Assembly: GCA_020632795.1 (NCBI GenBank)
Contig: JACKEV010000012.1
Coordinates: forward strand, 1-64,000
Direction: 5' to 3'
Origin: Alphaproteobacteria bacterium
GTDB lineage: Bacteria; Myxococcota_A; UBA796; CAJQPC01
DNA: 64,000 bases
Positions 51,214 through 59,982 of the stretch are shown one piece after another (the first letter of the stretch is position 1; each line of letters starts with the position of its first letter). The notes under the pieces are model-generated. The model saw only the letters and a program-made list of their open reading frames with translations. It did no database searches and was not told where the DNA came from. The translations under genes and the position numbers were made by a program.

Positions 51214-52455
51214 ATGACGGCCCGCGTGGTGGTGACAGGGCTGGGCGCGCTCAGCCCCTGTGGAGATGACGCACCGTCGACCTGGGCCAGCATGGTCCAG
51301 GGGCGCTCCGGCATCCGCCTGGTCCGCTCCTTCGAAACCGAGGGCTGGCCCGTCCGCATCGCGGGCGAGGTGCTGGACTTCGATCCGGTCGCCCGGCTCG
51401 ATCGCCGCACCGCCAAGCGCGCCGATCGGGTCGCCCAGTTCGCCCTGGTCACGGCCGCCGAGGCGGTGGCCGAAGCCGGGCTGGACTGGGACAAGGAGGA
51501 CCCCACCCGCGTCGGCGTCTACGTCGGCTCCGGCGTGGGGGGCGTGCGCGAGCTGCTGGGGGGCCACGAGGACTTCCTGCGGGAGGGCTACCGGGGACTC
51601 ACCCCCTTCTACCTGCCCAAGTCGCTCACCAACCTGCCCGCCGGGCAGGTCGCGATGGCCCACAACGCCCAGGGGCCCAGCCTCTGCGTGTCGACGGCCT
51701 GCGCCACCGGCAACCACAGCATCGGCGAGGCCTGGCGGGCCATCCGCTACGGCGACGCCGACGTGGTCCTGGCCGGGGGCTCCGAGTCGGCGGTCACGCC
51801 CACGGCGCTGGCGGGCTTCATGGTCATGAAGGCCCTCTCCAGGCGCAATGACGCGCCCGAGAAGGCCTGCCGCCCGTTCGACGCCGAGCGCGACGGCTTC
51901 GTCATGGGCGAGGGCGCCGGCATCCTGGTCCTGGAGAGCCTGGCGCACGCCCGCGCCCGCGGGGCCCGGATCCTGGCCGAGCTGATCGGCTACGCCCTGA
52001 CCAACGACGCCTACCACCTCACCGCGCCCTCTCCCGGCGGCGCGGGCGCCCAGCGCTGCATGCGCCTGGCCCTCCGCAGCGCCGGCCTGGCCCCGGACGC
52101 GGTGGGCTACATCAACGCCCACGGCACCTCCACGCCGCAGAACGACCTCACCGAGACCCAGGCCATCCGCGCGGTGTTCGGCGACCACGCCGACCGGCTG
52201 ATGGTGTCGTCCACCAAGTCGGTCACCGGGCACCTCCTCGGGGCGGCGGGCGGCATCGAGGCGGTCGCCACCGTGCGCACCCTGGCTGACGGGGTCATCC
52301 CCCCGACGGCCACCTGGGAGTTCCGGGATCCGGCCTGTGACCTGGACTATGTGCCCCGCGACGCCCGGCAGGCCCAGGTGGACGTGGCCCTGTCCAACGC
52401 CTTCGGCTTCGGCGGCACCAACGCCACGCTGGTCTTCCGCCGCTTCGCGGGGTAG
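51214..52455 (+). CDS. fabF: 3-oxoacyl-ACP synthase II
   Basis: The 413-residue condensing enzyme starts at ATG 51214 after GGAGG. The catalytic cysteine is Cys163 in STACATGNHSIGEAWRAI; the histidines are in NAHGTSTPQND and VTGHLLGAAGG. It elongates acyl-ACP using malonyl-ACP. The end has the usual NAFGFGGTNATLVF. It follows acpP by 25 bp. Confidence 0.97.
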   Translation: MTARVVVTGLGALSPCGDDAPSTWASMVQGRSGIRLVRSFETEGWPVRIAGEVLDFDPVARLDRRTAKRADRVAQFALVTAAEAVAEAGLDWDKEDPTRVGVYVGSGVGGVRELLGGHEDFLREGYRGLTPFYLPKSLTNLPAGQVAMAHNAQGPSLCVSTACATGNHSIGEAWRAIRYGDADVVLAGGSESAVTPTALAGFMVMKALSRRNDAPEKACRPFDAERDGFVMGEGAGILVLESLAHARARGARILAELIGYALTNDAYHLTAPSPGGAGAQRCMRLALRSAGLAPDAVGYINAHGTSTPQNDLTETQAIRAVFGDHADRLMVSSTKSVTGHLLGAAGGIEAVATVRTLADGVIPPTATWEFRDPACDLDYVPRDARQAQVDVALSNAFGFGGTNATLVFRRFAG

Positions 52456-52538
52456 AGCACCCACCGGATCCCGGCGGATCCGGCCCACACCCCCCGTCTC
52501 GCGCCCGCGCCGAGCGCAGGTGTCCGAGGAGGTTCCCC

Positions 52539-53810
52539 GTGTCCCAGCGCACGCACCTGCACCGCTCCGACCCCGAGGTCTCCGCCGCCATCGACCGTGA
52601 GGTGCGGCGCCAGCTCGAGGAGATGGAGTTCATCGCCTCCGAGAACTACGTCTCCCACGCGGTGATGGAGGCGATGGGCACCCCCCTCACCAACAAGTAC
52701 GCCGAGGGCCTGCCCGGCCGCCGCTACTACGGCGGCTGCGACTACGTGGATGAGGTCGAGGAGCTGGCCCGAGCGCGCGCGAAGCAGCTCTTCGGCTCGT
52801 TCGGCGCGAACGTGCAGCCCCACTCCGGCGCCCAGGCCAACGCGGCGGTCTACCTCGCCGCGCTCCAGGCCGGGGACACCGTGCTGGGCCTCAACCTCTC
52901 CCACGGGGGGCACCTGACCCACGGCTCGCCGGTGAACTTCTCGGGGCTGCTCTACAAGGCCGTGCACTACGGCCTCGACCCGGAGACGGGCCGCATCGAC
53001 ATGGATCAGGTGCGGGATCTGGCCCGCGCGCACCGGCCGCGCATGATCGTGACCGGGGCCAGCGCCTACCCGCGCGCCTGGGACTGGGCCGCCTTCCGGG
53101 AGATCGCCGACGAGGTCGGGGCGGTGCTGTTCGCCGACATCGCCCACGTCGCCGGGCTGGTGGTCACCGGCCACCACGACAGCCCCGTCCCGTACTGCGA
53201 CTACGTGTCCACCACCACCCACAAGACCCTGCGCGGGCCCCGTGGCGGGCTGGTGCTCGGCACCCGCAAGGTGATGAAGGGCCTGAACTCGGCGGTGTTC
53301 CCGGGCACCCAGGGTGGGCCGCTCATGCACATCATCGCCGCGAAGGCCGTGGCCTTCGGCGAGGCCCTCCGGCCCTCCTTCAAGGCCTACTCGGCCCAGG
53401 TGGTCGCCAACGCCCAGGCCATGGCCGAGGTGCTGCGCGCCCGGGGCGTGGACATGGTCAGCGGCGGCACGGACAACCACCTCATCCTGCTGGACCTCCG
53501 GGAGCGTGAGCTCTCGGGCAAGGACGCCGAGGAGGCCCTGGGCCGGGCGAACATCACGGTGAACAAGAACACCGTGCCGGGGGAGACCCGCTCGCCCTTC
53601 GTCACCTCCGGCGTGCGCATCGGCACCCCGGCGATGACCACCCGGGGCATGGACGCCGAGGACGCGCGTTGGATCGCGGGGCTCATCGCCGACGTGATCG
53701 AGAATTTCCGTGATGCCGACCGCATCGAGCAGATCCGAGCTCAGGTGCACGGCTGGTGCGAGGCCCACCCCATCCCCGACACCCACATCGACTGGAGCGC
53801 GCGGGCTTGA
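52539..53810 (+). CDS. glyA: Serine hydroxymethyltransferase
   Basis: The 423-residue enzyme starts at GTG 52539 after AGGAGG (52527-52532). It has the SHMT opening EEMEFIASENYVS and the PLP-lysine segment STTTHKTLRGPRGG (Lys ~229). It converts serine and tetrahydrofolate to glycine and methylene-tetrahydrofolate. It overlaps nrdR by 4 bp (TTGA). Confidence 0.97.
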   Translation: MSQRTHLHRSDPEVSAAIDREVRRQLEEMEFIASENYVSHAVMEAMGTPLTNKYAEGLPGRRYYGGCDYVDEVEELARARAKQLFGSFGANVQPHSGAQANAAVYLAALQAGDTVLGLNLSHGGHLTHGSPVNFSGLLYKAVHYGLDPETGRIDMDQVRDLARAHRPRMIVTGASAYPRAWDWAAFREIADEVGAVLFADIAHVAGLVVTGHHDSPVPYCDYVSTTTHKTLRGPRGGLVLGTRKVMKGLNSAVFPGTQGGPLMHIIAAKAVAFGEALRPSFKAYSAQVVANAQAMAEVLRARGVDMVSGGTDNHLILLDLRERELSGKDAEEALGRANITVNKNTVPGETRSPFVTSGVRIGTPAMTTRGMDAEDARWIAGLIADVIENFRDADRIEQIRAQVHGWCEAHPIPDTHIDWSARA

Positions 53811-54265
53811 TCTGTCCCTACTGCGAGCACGACGGCTCCAAGGTCGTCGACTCCCGCACTCTGGGGGAGTCCATCCGGCGCCGCCGGGAGTGTGAGGGCT
53901 GCGCGCGGCGCTTCACGACCCACGAGCGCATCGAGCGGCGCCTGCCCGCGGTGGTGAAGAAGTCCGGGGTCCGCGAAGCCTTCGACCGGGACAAGCTGCG
54001 CCAGGGCCTCGACGTGGCCTGCCGCAAGCGCGCGGTGAGCAGCGAGCGCCTGGATCAGGCGGCGGCCCTCATCGAGCGCCGGGTGCTGCACGAGGCCGAG
54101 AAGGGCGAGATCGCCTCGGTGCGCCTGGGCGCGCTGGTGCTCGAGGAGCTGCTGCTCATCGACCGCGTGGCCTACCTGCGCTTCGCCTCGGTCTACCAGG
54201 AGCTGGCCTCCCCGGAGCAGTTCCTGGAGCTGCTCCAGCCGCTCCTCGGAGGCGAGGATGGGTGA
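53807..54265 (+). CDS. nrdR: Ribonucleotide reductase repressor NrdR
   Basis: About 152 residues. The start is TTG 53807, overlapping the glyA stop (TTGA), with GGAG ten bases upstream; translation then begins ICPYCEHDGS as expected. The zinc ribbon (CPYC, then CEGCARRFTTHER) and ATP-cone (VVKKSGVREAFDRDKLRQGL) are complete. It represses nrd genes when dATP is high. It precedes ribD, as in many proteobacteria. Confidence 0.95.
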   Translation: MICPYCEHDGSKVVDSRTLGESIRRRRECEGCARRFTTHERIERRLPAVVKKSGVREAFDRDKLRQGLDVACRKRAVSSERLDQAAALIERRVLHEAEKGEIASVRLGALVLEELLLIDRVAYLRFASVYQELASPEQFLELLQPLLGGEDG

Positions 54266-55321
54266 CGCCGCCTGGATGCAGCGCTGCCTGGCCCTCGCCG
54301 CGCCGAGCCGCGCACCGCGCCCAACCCCATGGTGGGCTCGGTGGTCGTGGGAGGAGGGCCTGATGGCCGAGGGCTGGCACGCCGCCGCCGGTCAGGACCA
54401 CGGCGAGGTCGACGCCCTGCGCAAGCTGGGCTTCTCCGCGCCGGGCTCCACCCTCTACGTCAACCTCGAGCCCTGCTGCCACCACGGCCGCACGCCGCCC
54501 TGCACCGACGCCATCCTGCGCGCCGGGGTGCGCCGCGTGGTGGTGGTGGGCATGGTCGACCCCAACCCCGTCGTCGCCGGCAAGGGCATCGCCCTGCTCC
54601 GCGAGGCGGGCGTCGAGGTCACGGTGGGGGTCGAGGCGTCCGCCTGCGCCGCCCTCAACGCCGGGTACGTGAAGGCCGTCGAGCGCGGCCTGCCGGTGGT
54701 CCTGCTCAAGTCGGCGGCCACCCTGGACGGGCGCATCGCGGACGCCTCAGGGGCGTCCGCTGGATCACCGGACCCGAGGCCGCGCGCGCACGTCCACCGG
54801 CTGCGCGACCGCTGCGACGCCATGCTCATCGGGTCGGGGGACCCTGCTGGCCGACGACCCGTCCCTCAACACCCGGGTGGGGGGCCGCGACGCCCTCCCG
54901 GTCATCGTGGACACCGACCTGCGGTGCCCGCCCGACGCGCGGGTGCTCACCGCCGGCCGCCGCCTGCCTCCTCCTCTGCGCGGAGGACGCCCCCCGACAG
55001 GCTGCTGCCCGCAGACGTGGTGCGCGTCCCCCGCTCGGATGGCGGGCTTGACCTGGAGGCTGCGCTGCGCGGCCCTCGTGGAGCGCGGGGTCCACACGGT
55101 GCTGGCGGAGGCCGGCGGGCGCCTGAGCCGGGCGCTGCTGGACGCCGCGCTGGTGGACCGCCTGCTGCTCTTCGTGGCGCCCAAGGTGCTTGCGGGCGGG
55201 CCGGGCTTCCTCGGCGGCGACGGCTACGCCCTCGCAGGGGCCCTGCGCTTCCGGGTCGAGGACGTCCGAAAGCTCGGTGACGACCTCAAGCTCGACCTCA
55301 CGCCCCCACGCGGAGTCCTGA
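54258..55321 (+). CDS. ribD: Riboflavin biosynthesis deaminase/reductase RibD (broken by frameshifts)
   Basis: The deaminase zinc motif LEPCCHHGRTPPC is clear, and the reductase part is recognisable (ADDPSLNTRVGGRDALPVIV, HTVLAEAGGRLSRALL). About nine one-base shifts break the frame, e.g. before PNPMVGSVVV, at the G run near 54840, at the C6 run near 54992 and at the C5 run near 55302. If the last run is shortened by one base, the gene ends in a TGA at 55319-55321 that overlaps the ribE start, the expected arrangement. I regard the shifts as sequence errors rather than a dead gene. The start ATG 54258 overlaps nrdR by 8 bp. Confidence 0.85.
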
Positions 55322-55956
55322 TGTTCACGGGTCTGGTGAGCGACCGCGGCGAGATCGCTGGAGGTCCGCCCCACCTCCACGGGGCGGATCCTCAGGATTC
55401 GCTGCGGGTATGACCTGTCGCAGGTCTCGGTCGGCGCGTCCATCGCCGTGAACGGCGTCTGCCTGACGGCCGAGAGCTTCGGCGCGGACTGGTTCACCGC
55501 CACCGCGGGCCAGGAGACCCTGGCCGTGACCACCCTGGGCGGCCTGCAGGTCGGCGACCGGGTGCACCTGGAGCAGGCCATGCGGGTGGGCGACCGCCTG
55601 GGCGGCCACATGGTGCAGGGCCACGTCGACGGGGTGGGGGAGCTGGTCTCCATCCACCAGGACGCCGAGTCCTGGATCCTGCTCATCCGCCCGCCCGAGG
55701 CCCTGTCCCGCTACATCGTGAAGAAGGGATCGATCTGCGTGGACGGCGTCTCGCTGACGGTCAACGAGTGGCAGGGCGAGGCCTTCCGGCTCAACATCAT
55801 CCCCCACACCGCTGAGCACACGAACCTGGCGCGCCTGTCGCCGGGCGCGCCGGTCAACCTTGAGGTCGACATCATCGCGCGCTACGTCGAGCGCCTGCTC
55901 GGCGACCGGGCCGGCGGACTCACCCTCGAGCCCTGCGCGCGCACGGATATGAGTAG
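55321..55956 (+). CDS. ribE: Riboflavin synthase alpha chain (frameshifted)
   Basis: Starts MFTGLVSDRGEI, the family signature. A shift near 55355 moves the frame to VRPTSTGRILRIRCGYDLSQ, VSVGASIAVNGVCLTA and the second lumazine-binding repeat (GDRLGGHMVQGHVDGVG). The frame then stays open past the expected end, so a second shift must lie near the 3' end; I place the stop at ~55956 (TAG) with some doubt. It catalyses the dismutation of lumazine to riboflavin. It sits between ribD and ribB. Confidence 0.85.
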
Positions 55957-55982
55957 CGCCCTCCCCACTTCCGGAGCCCCCC

Positions 55983-57205
55983 ATGTCGTTCAATGTCATG
56001 GACACCGACCCGATGAAGCGGGTCGAGCAGGCCATCGCGGACATCCGCGCGGGCCGCATGGTCATCCTCGTCGACGACGAGGACCGCGAGAACGAGGGCG
56101 ACCTCACCCTCGCGGCCGACATGGTCACCCCCGAGGCCATCAACTTCATGGCCACCCACGGCCGCGGCCTGATCTGCCTGACCCTCACCGAGGAGCGGGT
56201 GGAGCGGCTGGGCCTGACCATGATGTCGGCGAACAACCAGAGCCCCTACTCCACGGCCTTCACGGTCTCCATCGAGGCCCGCGAGGGCGTGAGCACGGGC
56301 ATCTCCGCCCACGACCGCGCCCGCACCATCGAGGTCGCGGTGGACCCGAGCAAGGGCCCGAACGACCTGGTCACGCCGGGGCACATCTTCCCCCTGCGCG
56401 CCCGCGACGGCGGCGTGCTCGTGCGCACCGGGCAGACCGAGGGCAGCGTGGACCTCGCCCGCATGGCCGGGCTCAAGCCCGCCGGCGTGATCTGCGAGAT
56501 CATGAACGACGACGGCACGATGGCCCGCATGCCCGACCTGGAGCGCTTCGCGGCCAAGCACCAGCTCCGGATCGTCGCGGTGGCCGACCTCATCAAGTGG
56601 CGCCTGCGCAACGAGCGCCTGGTGCAGCGGGTCATGGACGCCCGCCTGCCCGTGCCCGAGCACGGCACCTTCAAGTGCCGGGTGTACCGCTCCATCACCG
56701 ACAGCGGGCTCCACATGGCCCTCTGGCGGGGCAGCTGGGGAGGCCCCGCTGGTCGGGTGCAGTCCGCCGACCCTGTGGGCGACGTCTTCCGCGCCGGCTC
56801 CTCCGACGCCGCCGCCCAGCTCGAGACCGCGGTGGCGCCGCATCGCGCGAGGGCGGGCTGTTCCTCTACATGAACGTGTACGGCGGGCGCAGCGCCGACG
56901 ACCTCATCCGCATGGTGCGGGCGCACCTGCTGCCCACCGAGAGAGGTCCCTGACACCGCGCCGCCGGCCCGGGGCGCCTCGGGCGGCGGCCTTCGGGAGT
57001 TCGGCAGCGGCGCGCAGATCCTCCTGGACATGGGGGTTCGCCAGATGCGGCTGCTCACCAACAACCCCGCAAGATCGTCGGGCTGGAGGGCTTCGGCCTG
57101 GAGGTCGTCGAGCGCGTGCCCATCGAGATCGAGCCCAACGACCAGAACCGCCGCTTCCTGACCGCCCAGCGCAACCTGGGCCACCTGCTGAACCTGGAGA
57201 ACTGA
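55983..57205 (+). CDS. ribB: RibBX-type 3,4-dihydroxy-2-butanone-4-phosphate synthase with degenerate cyclohydrolase II domain (frameshifted C-terminus)
   Basis: Starts at ATG 55983 after GGAG. The first ~210 residues are intact RibB (VDDEDRENEGDLTLAADMVT, GVSTGISAHDRARTI, PGHIFPLRARDGGV). The C-terminal region is related to GTP cyclohydrolase II, but the zinc cysteines are gone: SADPVGDVFRAGSSDAAAQL replaces the usual SECLTGD and CDCG segments, within an undamaged frame. This matches the RibBX variant in which the second domain is inactive. Frame shifts near 56740, 56830, 56945 and 57070 break the remainder, which ends RRFLTAQRNLGHLLNLEN at TGA 57203-57205. A separate GTP cyclohydrolase is needed elsewhere. 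Confidence 0.88.
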
Positions 57206-57209
57206 GCCC

Positions 57210-57680
57210 ATGCGCGTCATCGAGGGCCACATGGTCGACGTCGGCGGTCGCTTCGCGATCGTCGTGTCCCGCTTCAACGACCTCATCACCGGGCGCCTGC
57301 TGGAGGCGGCGGTGGACACCCTGCGCCGGCACGGCGTGGACGTGGACACCCGCGTCACGGTGGCCTGGGTGCCCGGCGCGGTGGAGATCCCCGTCGTCGT
57401 CTCGCGCCTGGCGCGCTCCGGCAAGTACGACGCGGTCATCGCGCTCGGCTGCGTGATCCGGGGCGGCACCCCGCACTTCGACTACGTCGCGGGCGAGGTC
57501 TCCAAGGGCACCGCCCAGGTGGCCCTGGCCACGGGCGTGCCGGTCGCCTTCGGCGTGCTCACCACGAACACCATCGAGCAGGCCATCGAGCGCGCGGGCA
57601 CCAAGATGGGCAACAAGGGCGTCGAGGCGGCCCTGAGCGCCCTCGAGATGGTGCACCTGCTCAAGTCGATGGAGGGCTGA
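57210..57680 (+). CDS. ribH: 6,7-dimethyl-8-ribityllumazine synthase
   Basis: The 156-residue enzyme starts at ATG 57210, 4 bp after ribB. Motifs SRFNDLITGRLLEAA, VPGAVEIP, ALGCVIRGGTPHFDYV and GVLTTNTIEQAIERAG are standard. The catalytic His is in HFDYV. It condenses the ribB product with the pyrimidine intermediate. This gene is free of frame shifts. Confidence 0.97.
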   Translation: MRVIEGHMVDVGGRFAIVVSRFNDLITGRLLEAAVDTLRRHGVDVDTRVTVAWVPGAVEIPVVVSRLARSGKYDAVIALGCVIRGGTPHFDYVAGEVSKGTAQVALATGVPVAFGVLTTNTIEQAIERAGTKMGNKGVEAALSALEMVHLLKSMEG

Positions 57681-57683
57681 GTC

Positions 57684-58132
57684 TTGGCGAGTCGTCGGCG
57701 AGCGCGAGAGTATGCCCTCCAGGCCCTGTTCCAGTCGGATCTGGGGCAGGTGCCCCCCAACGCCGCCCTGGAGTCCCTCTGGGAAGGGCATCCTGGACGG
57801 CACGGACGACAGCCTGGGCGCCCACCAGCCCGAGGCCGACGAGGTCGCGTTCACCGAGCGCACTGGTCAGCGGGGTCGCCGAGCGGCTCGACGACCTCGA
57901 CGACCGCATCCAGACCTCCTCCACCAACTGGCGGGTGAGCCGCATGTCGGTGGTCGACCGCAACATCCTGCGGCTGGGGACCTTCGAGATCCTTCACGCC
58001 GCCGACATCCCCATCAACGTGTCCATCAACGAGGCCATCGAGCTGGCCAAGCGCTTCGGCACCCAGGACAGCCGCGCCTTCGTCAACGGCATCCTGGACC
58101 GCATCGCCCGGGACGCGGGGCGGGTGCGGTGA
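57684..58132 (+). CDS. nusB: Transcription antitermination factor NusB (frameshifted)
   Basis: Starts MASRRRAREYALQALFQSDLG, three bases after ribH. Two shifts break it: near 57785, where GGG should be GG to give EGILDGTDDSLG, and near 57858 before VSGVAERLDDLDDRI. The C-terminal half is intact (SVVDRNILRLGTFEIL, NVSINEAIELAKRFG, FVNGILDRIAR). NusB joins NusE in rRNA antitermination. Since the gene is near-essential, errors in the sequence are the likely cause. It overlaps the next gene by 4 bp. Confidence 0.88.
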
Positions 58133-58488
58133 CCACTGCGGCGGCCCGCCGTGCGCCCCCTTCGCGGCGGTCGTGGCACGCCACCATCCTCGTCGTCTCG
58201 CTGGTGGTGGTCGTCGCCTCGGTGCTGCTGGACACGACCGCCCAGACGGTGAGCTTCTTCGGGGACCCCATCCCGCCGCTGTGCGTCATCCGCCGCCTCA
58301 CCGGCTACCGCTGCCCGGGCTGCGGGCTGACCCGCGCCTTCGTCTTCATGGGCCACGGCGATCCGCTCTCCGCCCTTCGGATGAACCTGATGGGGCCGCT
58401 GATGTGGGTGCTCGTCGCCGCCCAGGTGCCCTACCGCGCGAAGCAGCTCATGCGAGGGAATGCGGCGGCTCCTGACGTGTCACAATGA
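58129..58488 (+). CDS. DUF2752 membrane protein
   Basis: The 119-residue protein starts at GTG 58129, overlapping the nusB stop (GTGA). It has a membrane helix near residues 18-36, then the DUF2752 signature RCPGCGLTRAFVFMGHGDPL and a second helix. The function of the family is unknown. It is intact, in contrast to the genes on both sides. Confidence 0.88.
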   Translation: MTTAAARRAPPSRRSWHATILVVSLVVVVASVLLDTTAQTVSFFGDPIPPLCVIRRLTGYRCPGCGLTRAFVFMGHGDPLSALRMNLMGPLMWVLVAAQVPYRAKQLMRGNAAAPDVSQ

Positions 58489-59275
58489 CAGGCATGACCC
58501 GCACCCCGCCACCCTCTCGCTCCTGACCTGCGCCGCGCTGACCCTCGGGGTCGCCTGGGCCCAGGACGCGCCCGCCTGCGGCGACCGGGACGCCTGCGCG
58601 GCGGCGGGCGAGGCGGCGCTGAAGGAGCGCGGCGACCGCTTCGACCCTGCCCGGGCGGCGCGCCTGTTCGGGGCGGCCTGCGGTCAGGTTCGGATCCATC
58701 CTGCGCCCAGGCCGCGCTCATCCGGGAGGGCTGGCCCGAGCTGACGCCGATCAGCGGCGGGGCCCGCGACGTCGACGCCCCCACCCGGACAGCGGCGGTC
58801 AGCGCGCTGGACGGCGCCTGCACCCAGGGCGCGATGCCGGCCTGCTTTCTCCAGGGCGTGGCGCTCAGCACCGGCTATGGGGTGACCGCCGACACCGCGG
58901 CGGCGGCGAAGGCGTTCAACCGGGCCTGCAGCGGCGACGTGCCCCCAGGCCTGCCTGCGCCTGGCCCACCTCTACGAGTCCGGCCCGCCCGAGTTCCGCG
59001 ACCCCATGCAGGCCCGCGAGCTGCACCGCCAGGCCTGCCACGCGGGCGAGGGCGTCGCCTGCTATGAGCTGGCCGAGCACATCGTGAAGTCCCGCCCCCA
59101 GGACGCCGCCGAGCTGTACGTGCAGGGCTGCGGCGCCGAGCACTGGGCCTCCTGCGCGGGGCTCGCCCAGCTCCACCTCAGCGGGGCGATCGACGGGGCC
59201 TCGCCGGTGCGCGCGCGGGCGCTGTTGGATCAGGCCTGTGCGGGGGGGTACAAGGCGGCGTGTACGACGCCCTGA
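58460..59275 (+). CDS. Exported Sel1-like repeat protein (frameshifted)
   Basis: The start is uncertain: ATG 58460 overlaps the DUF2752 gene, while ATG 58494 needs a shift. A hydrophobic signal (LSLLTCAALTLGVAWAQD) is followed by cysteine-rich helical repeats such as ACFLQGVALSTGYGVTADTA and SCAGLAQLHLSGAIDGASPV, of the Sel1/TPR kind with paired cysteines. Shifts near 58690 and 58940 break the frame. Such proteins usually mediate periplasmic protein contacts. No partner is evident. Confidence 0.65.
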
Positions 59276-59310
59276 CCGCAGAGGGCGCCCGAACCTGATA
59301 GCCTTGCGTC

Positions 59311-59982
59311 ATGCGCGCAAGGATTGCCCGACTCCTGTTCTGGCGAAAGCCCGACGAGCGACTCAAGGAGTTCGCCGAGACCGAGGCTTTCGGCGCCCGC
59401 GACCTCGCCCGCGCCGCCGAGCGCGCCGAGGACCCCTGGGTGCGCCGCCAGCTCATCCGCCACGCCCAGGACGAGGTCCGCCACGCGAAGCTGCTGGACG
59501 AGGACATGGGCCGCCCCGACGCGGTGGGCCTGGGCGCGGCCATGATCGGCGAGACCCCCGCCGCCGACGGTGTCGACATCGAGCAGATGGGCGAGCTGCC
59601 CTTCATCGCCTTCGTCCACGTCGCCGAGAAGCGCGCGGTCGAGGAGTTCAAGCTGCACCGGGAGGCCCTGGGCGAGCGCGGCGAGGTGTTCGACAGCATC
59701 CTCCAGGACGAGAAGCGCCACGTCGCCTGGACCGGCCACGCCCTCGACCGCTACGAGAAGGCCGGGCGCGGCGACGAGGTCCGCCAGGCGGTCCGGCGCA
59801 TGCAGCGGCAGCGCTGGTGGGGCATGTGGCTGGCCTTCGCCCGGCGCCTGTCCTGGGTCGTCAGCGCCGTGATGCTCTCGGTCGTCTATTACGTGCTCAT
59901 GGGCCCCTTCGCCCTGCTCGCCGGCCGCTGGCGGGGCGGCTGGGTCGAGAGCCGACGCACCGGGCTCGAGCGGCAGTTCTGA
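59311..59982 (+). CDS. Ferritin-like diiron-domain protein with C-terminal membrane helix
   Basis: The 223-residue protein starts at ATG 59311 and is intact. The first ~160 residues form a four-helix bundle with two metal-ligand motifs of the ferritin-like type: FAETEAFGARDLARAAER with AQDEVRHAKLL, and VAEKRAVEEF with LQDEKRHVAW. A membrane helix follows (VVSAVMLSVVYYVLMGPFALL). A diiron oxidase or oxygenase is plausible, but no substrate is known. It shares one base with the carbamoyltransferase gene (TGATG), so it belongs to that cluster. Confidence 0.82.
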   Translation: MRARIARLLFWRKPDERLKEFAETEAFGARDLARAAERAEDPWVRRQLIRHAQDEVRHAKLLDEDMGRPDAVGLGAAMIGETPAADGVDIEQMGELPFIAFVHVAEKRAVEEFKLHREALGERGEVFDSILQDEKRHVAWTGHALDRYEKAGRGDEVRQAVRRMQRQRWWGMWLAFARRLSWVVSAVMLSVVYYVLMGPFALLAGRWRGGWVESRRTGLERQF

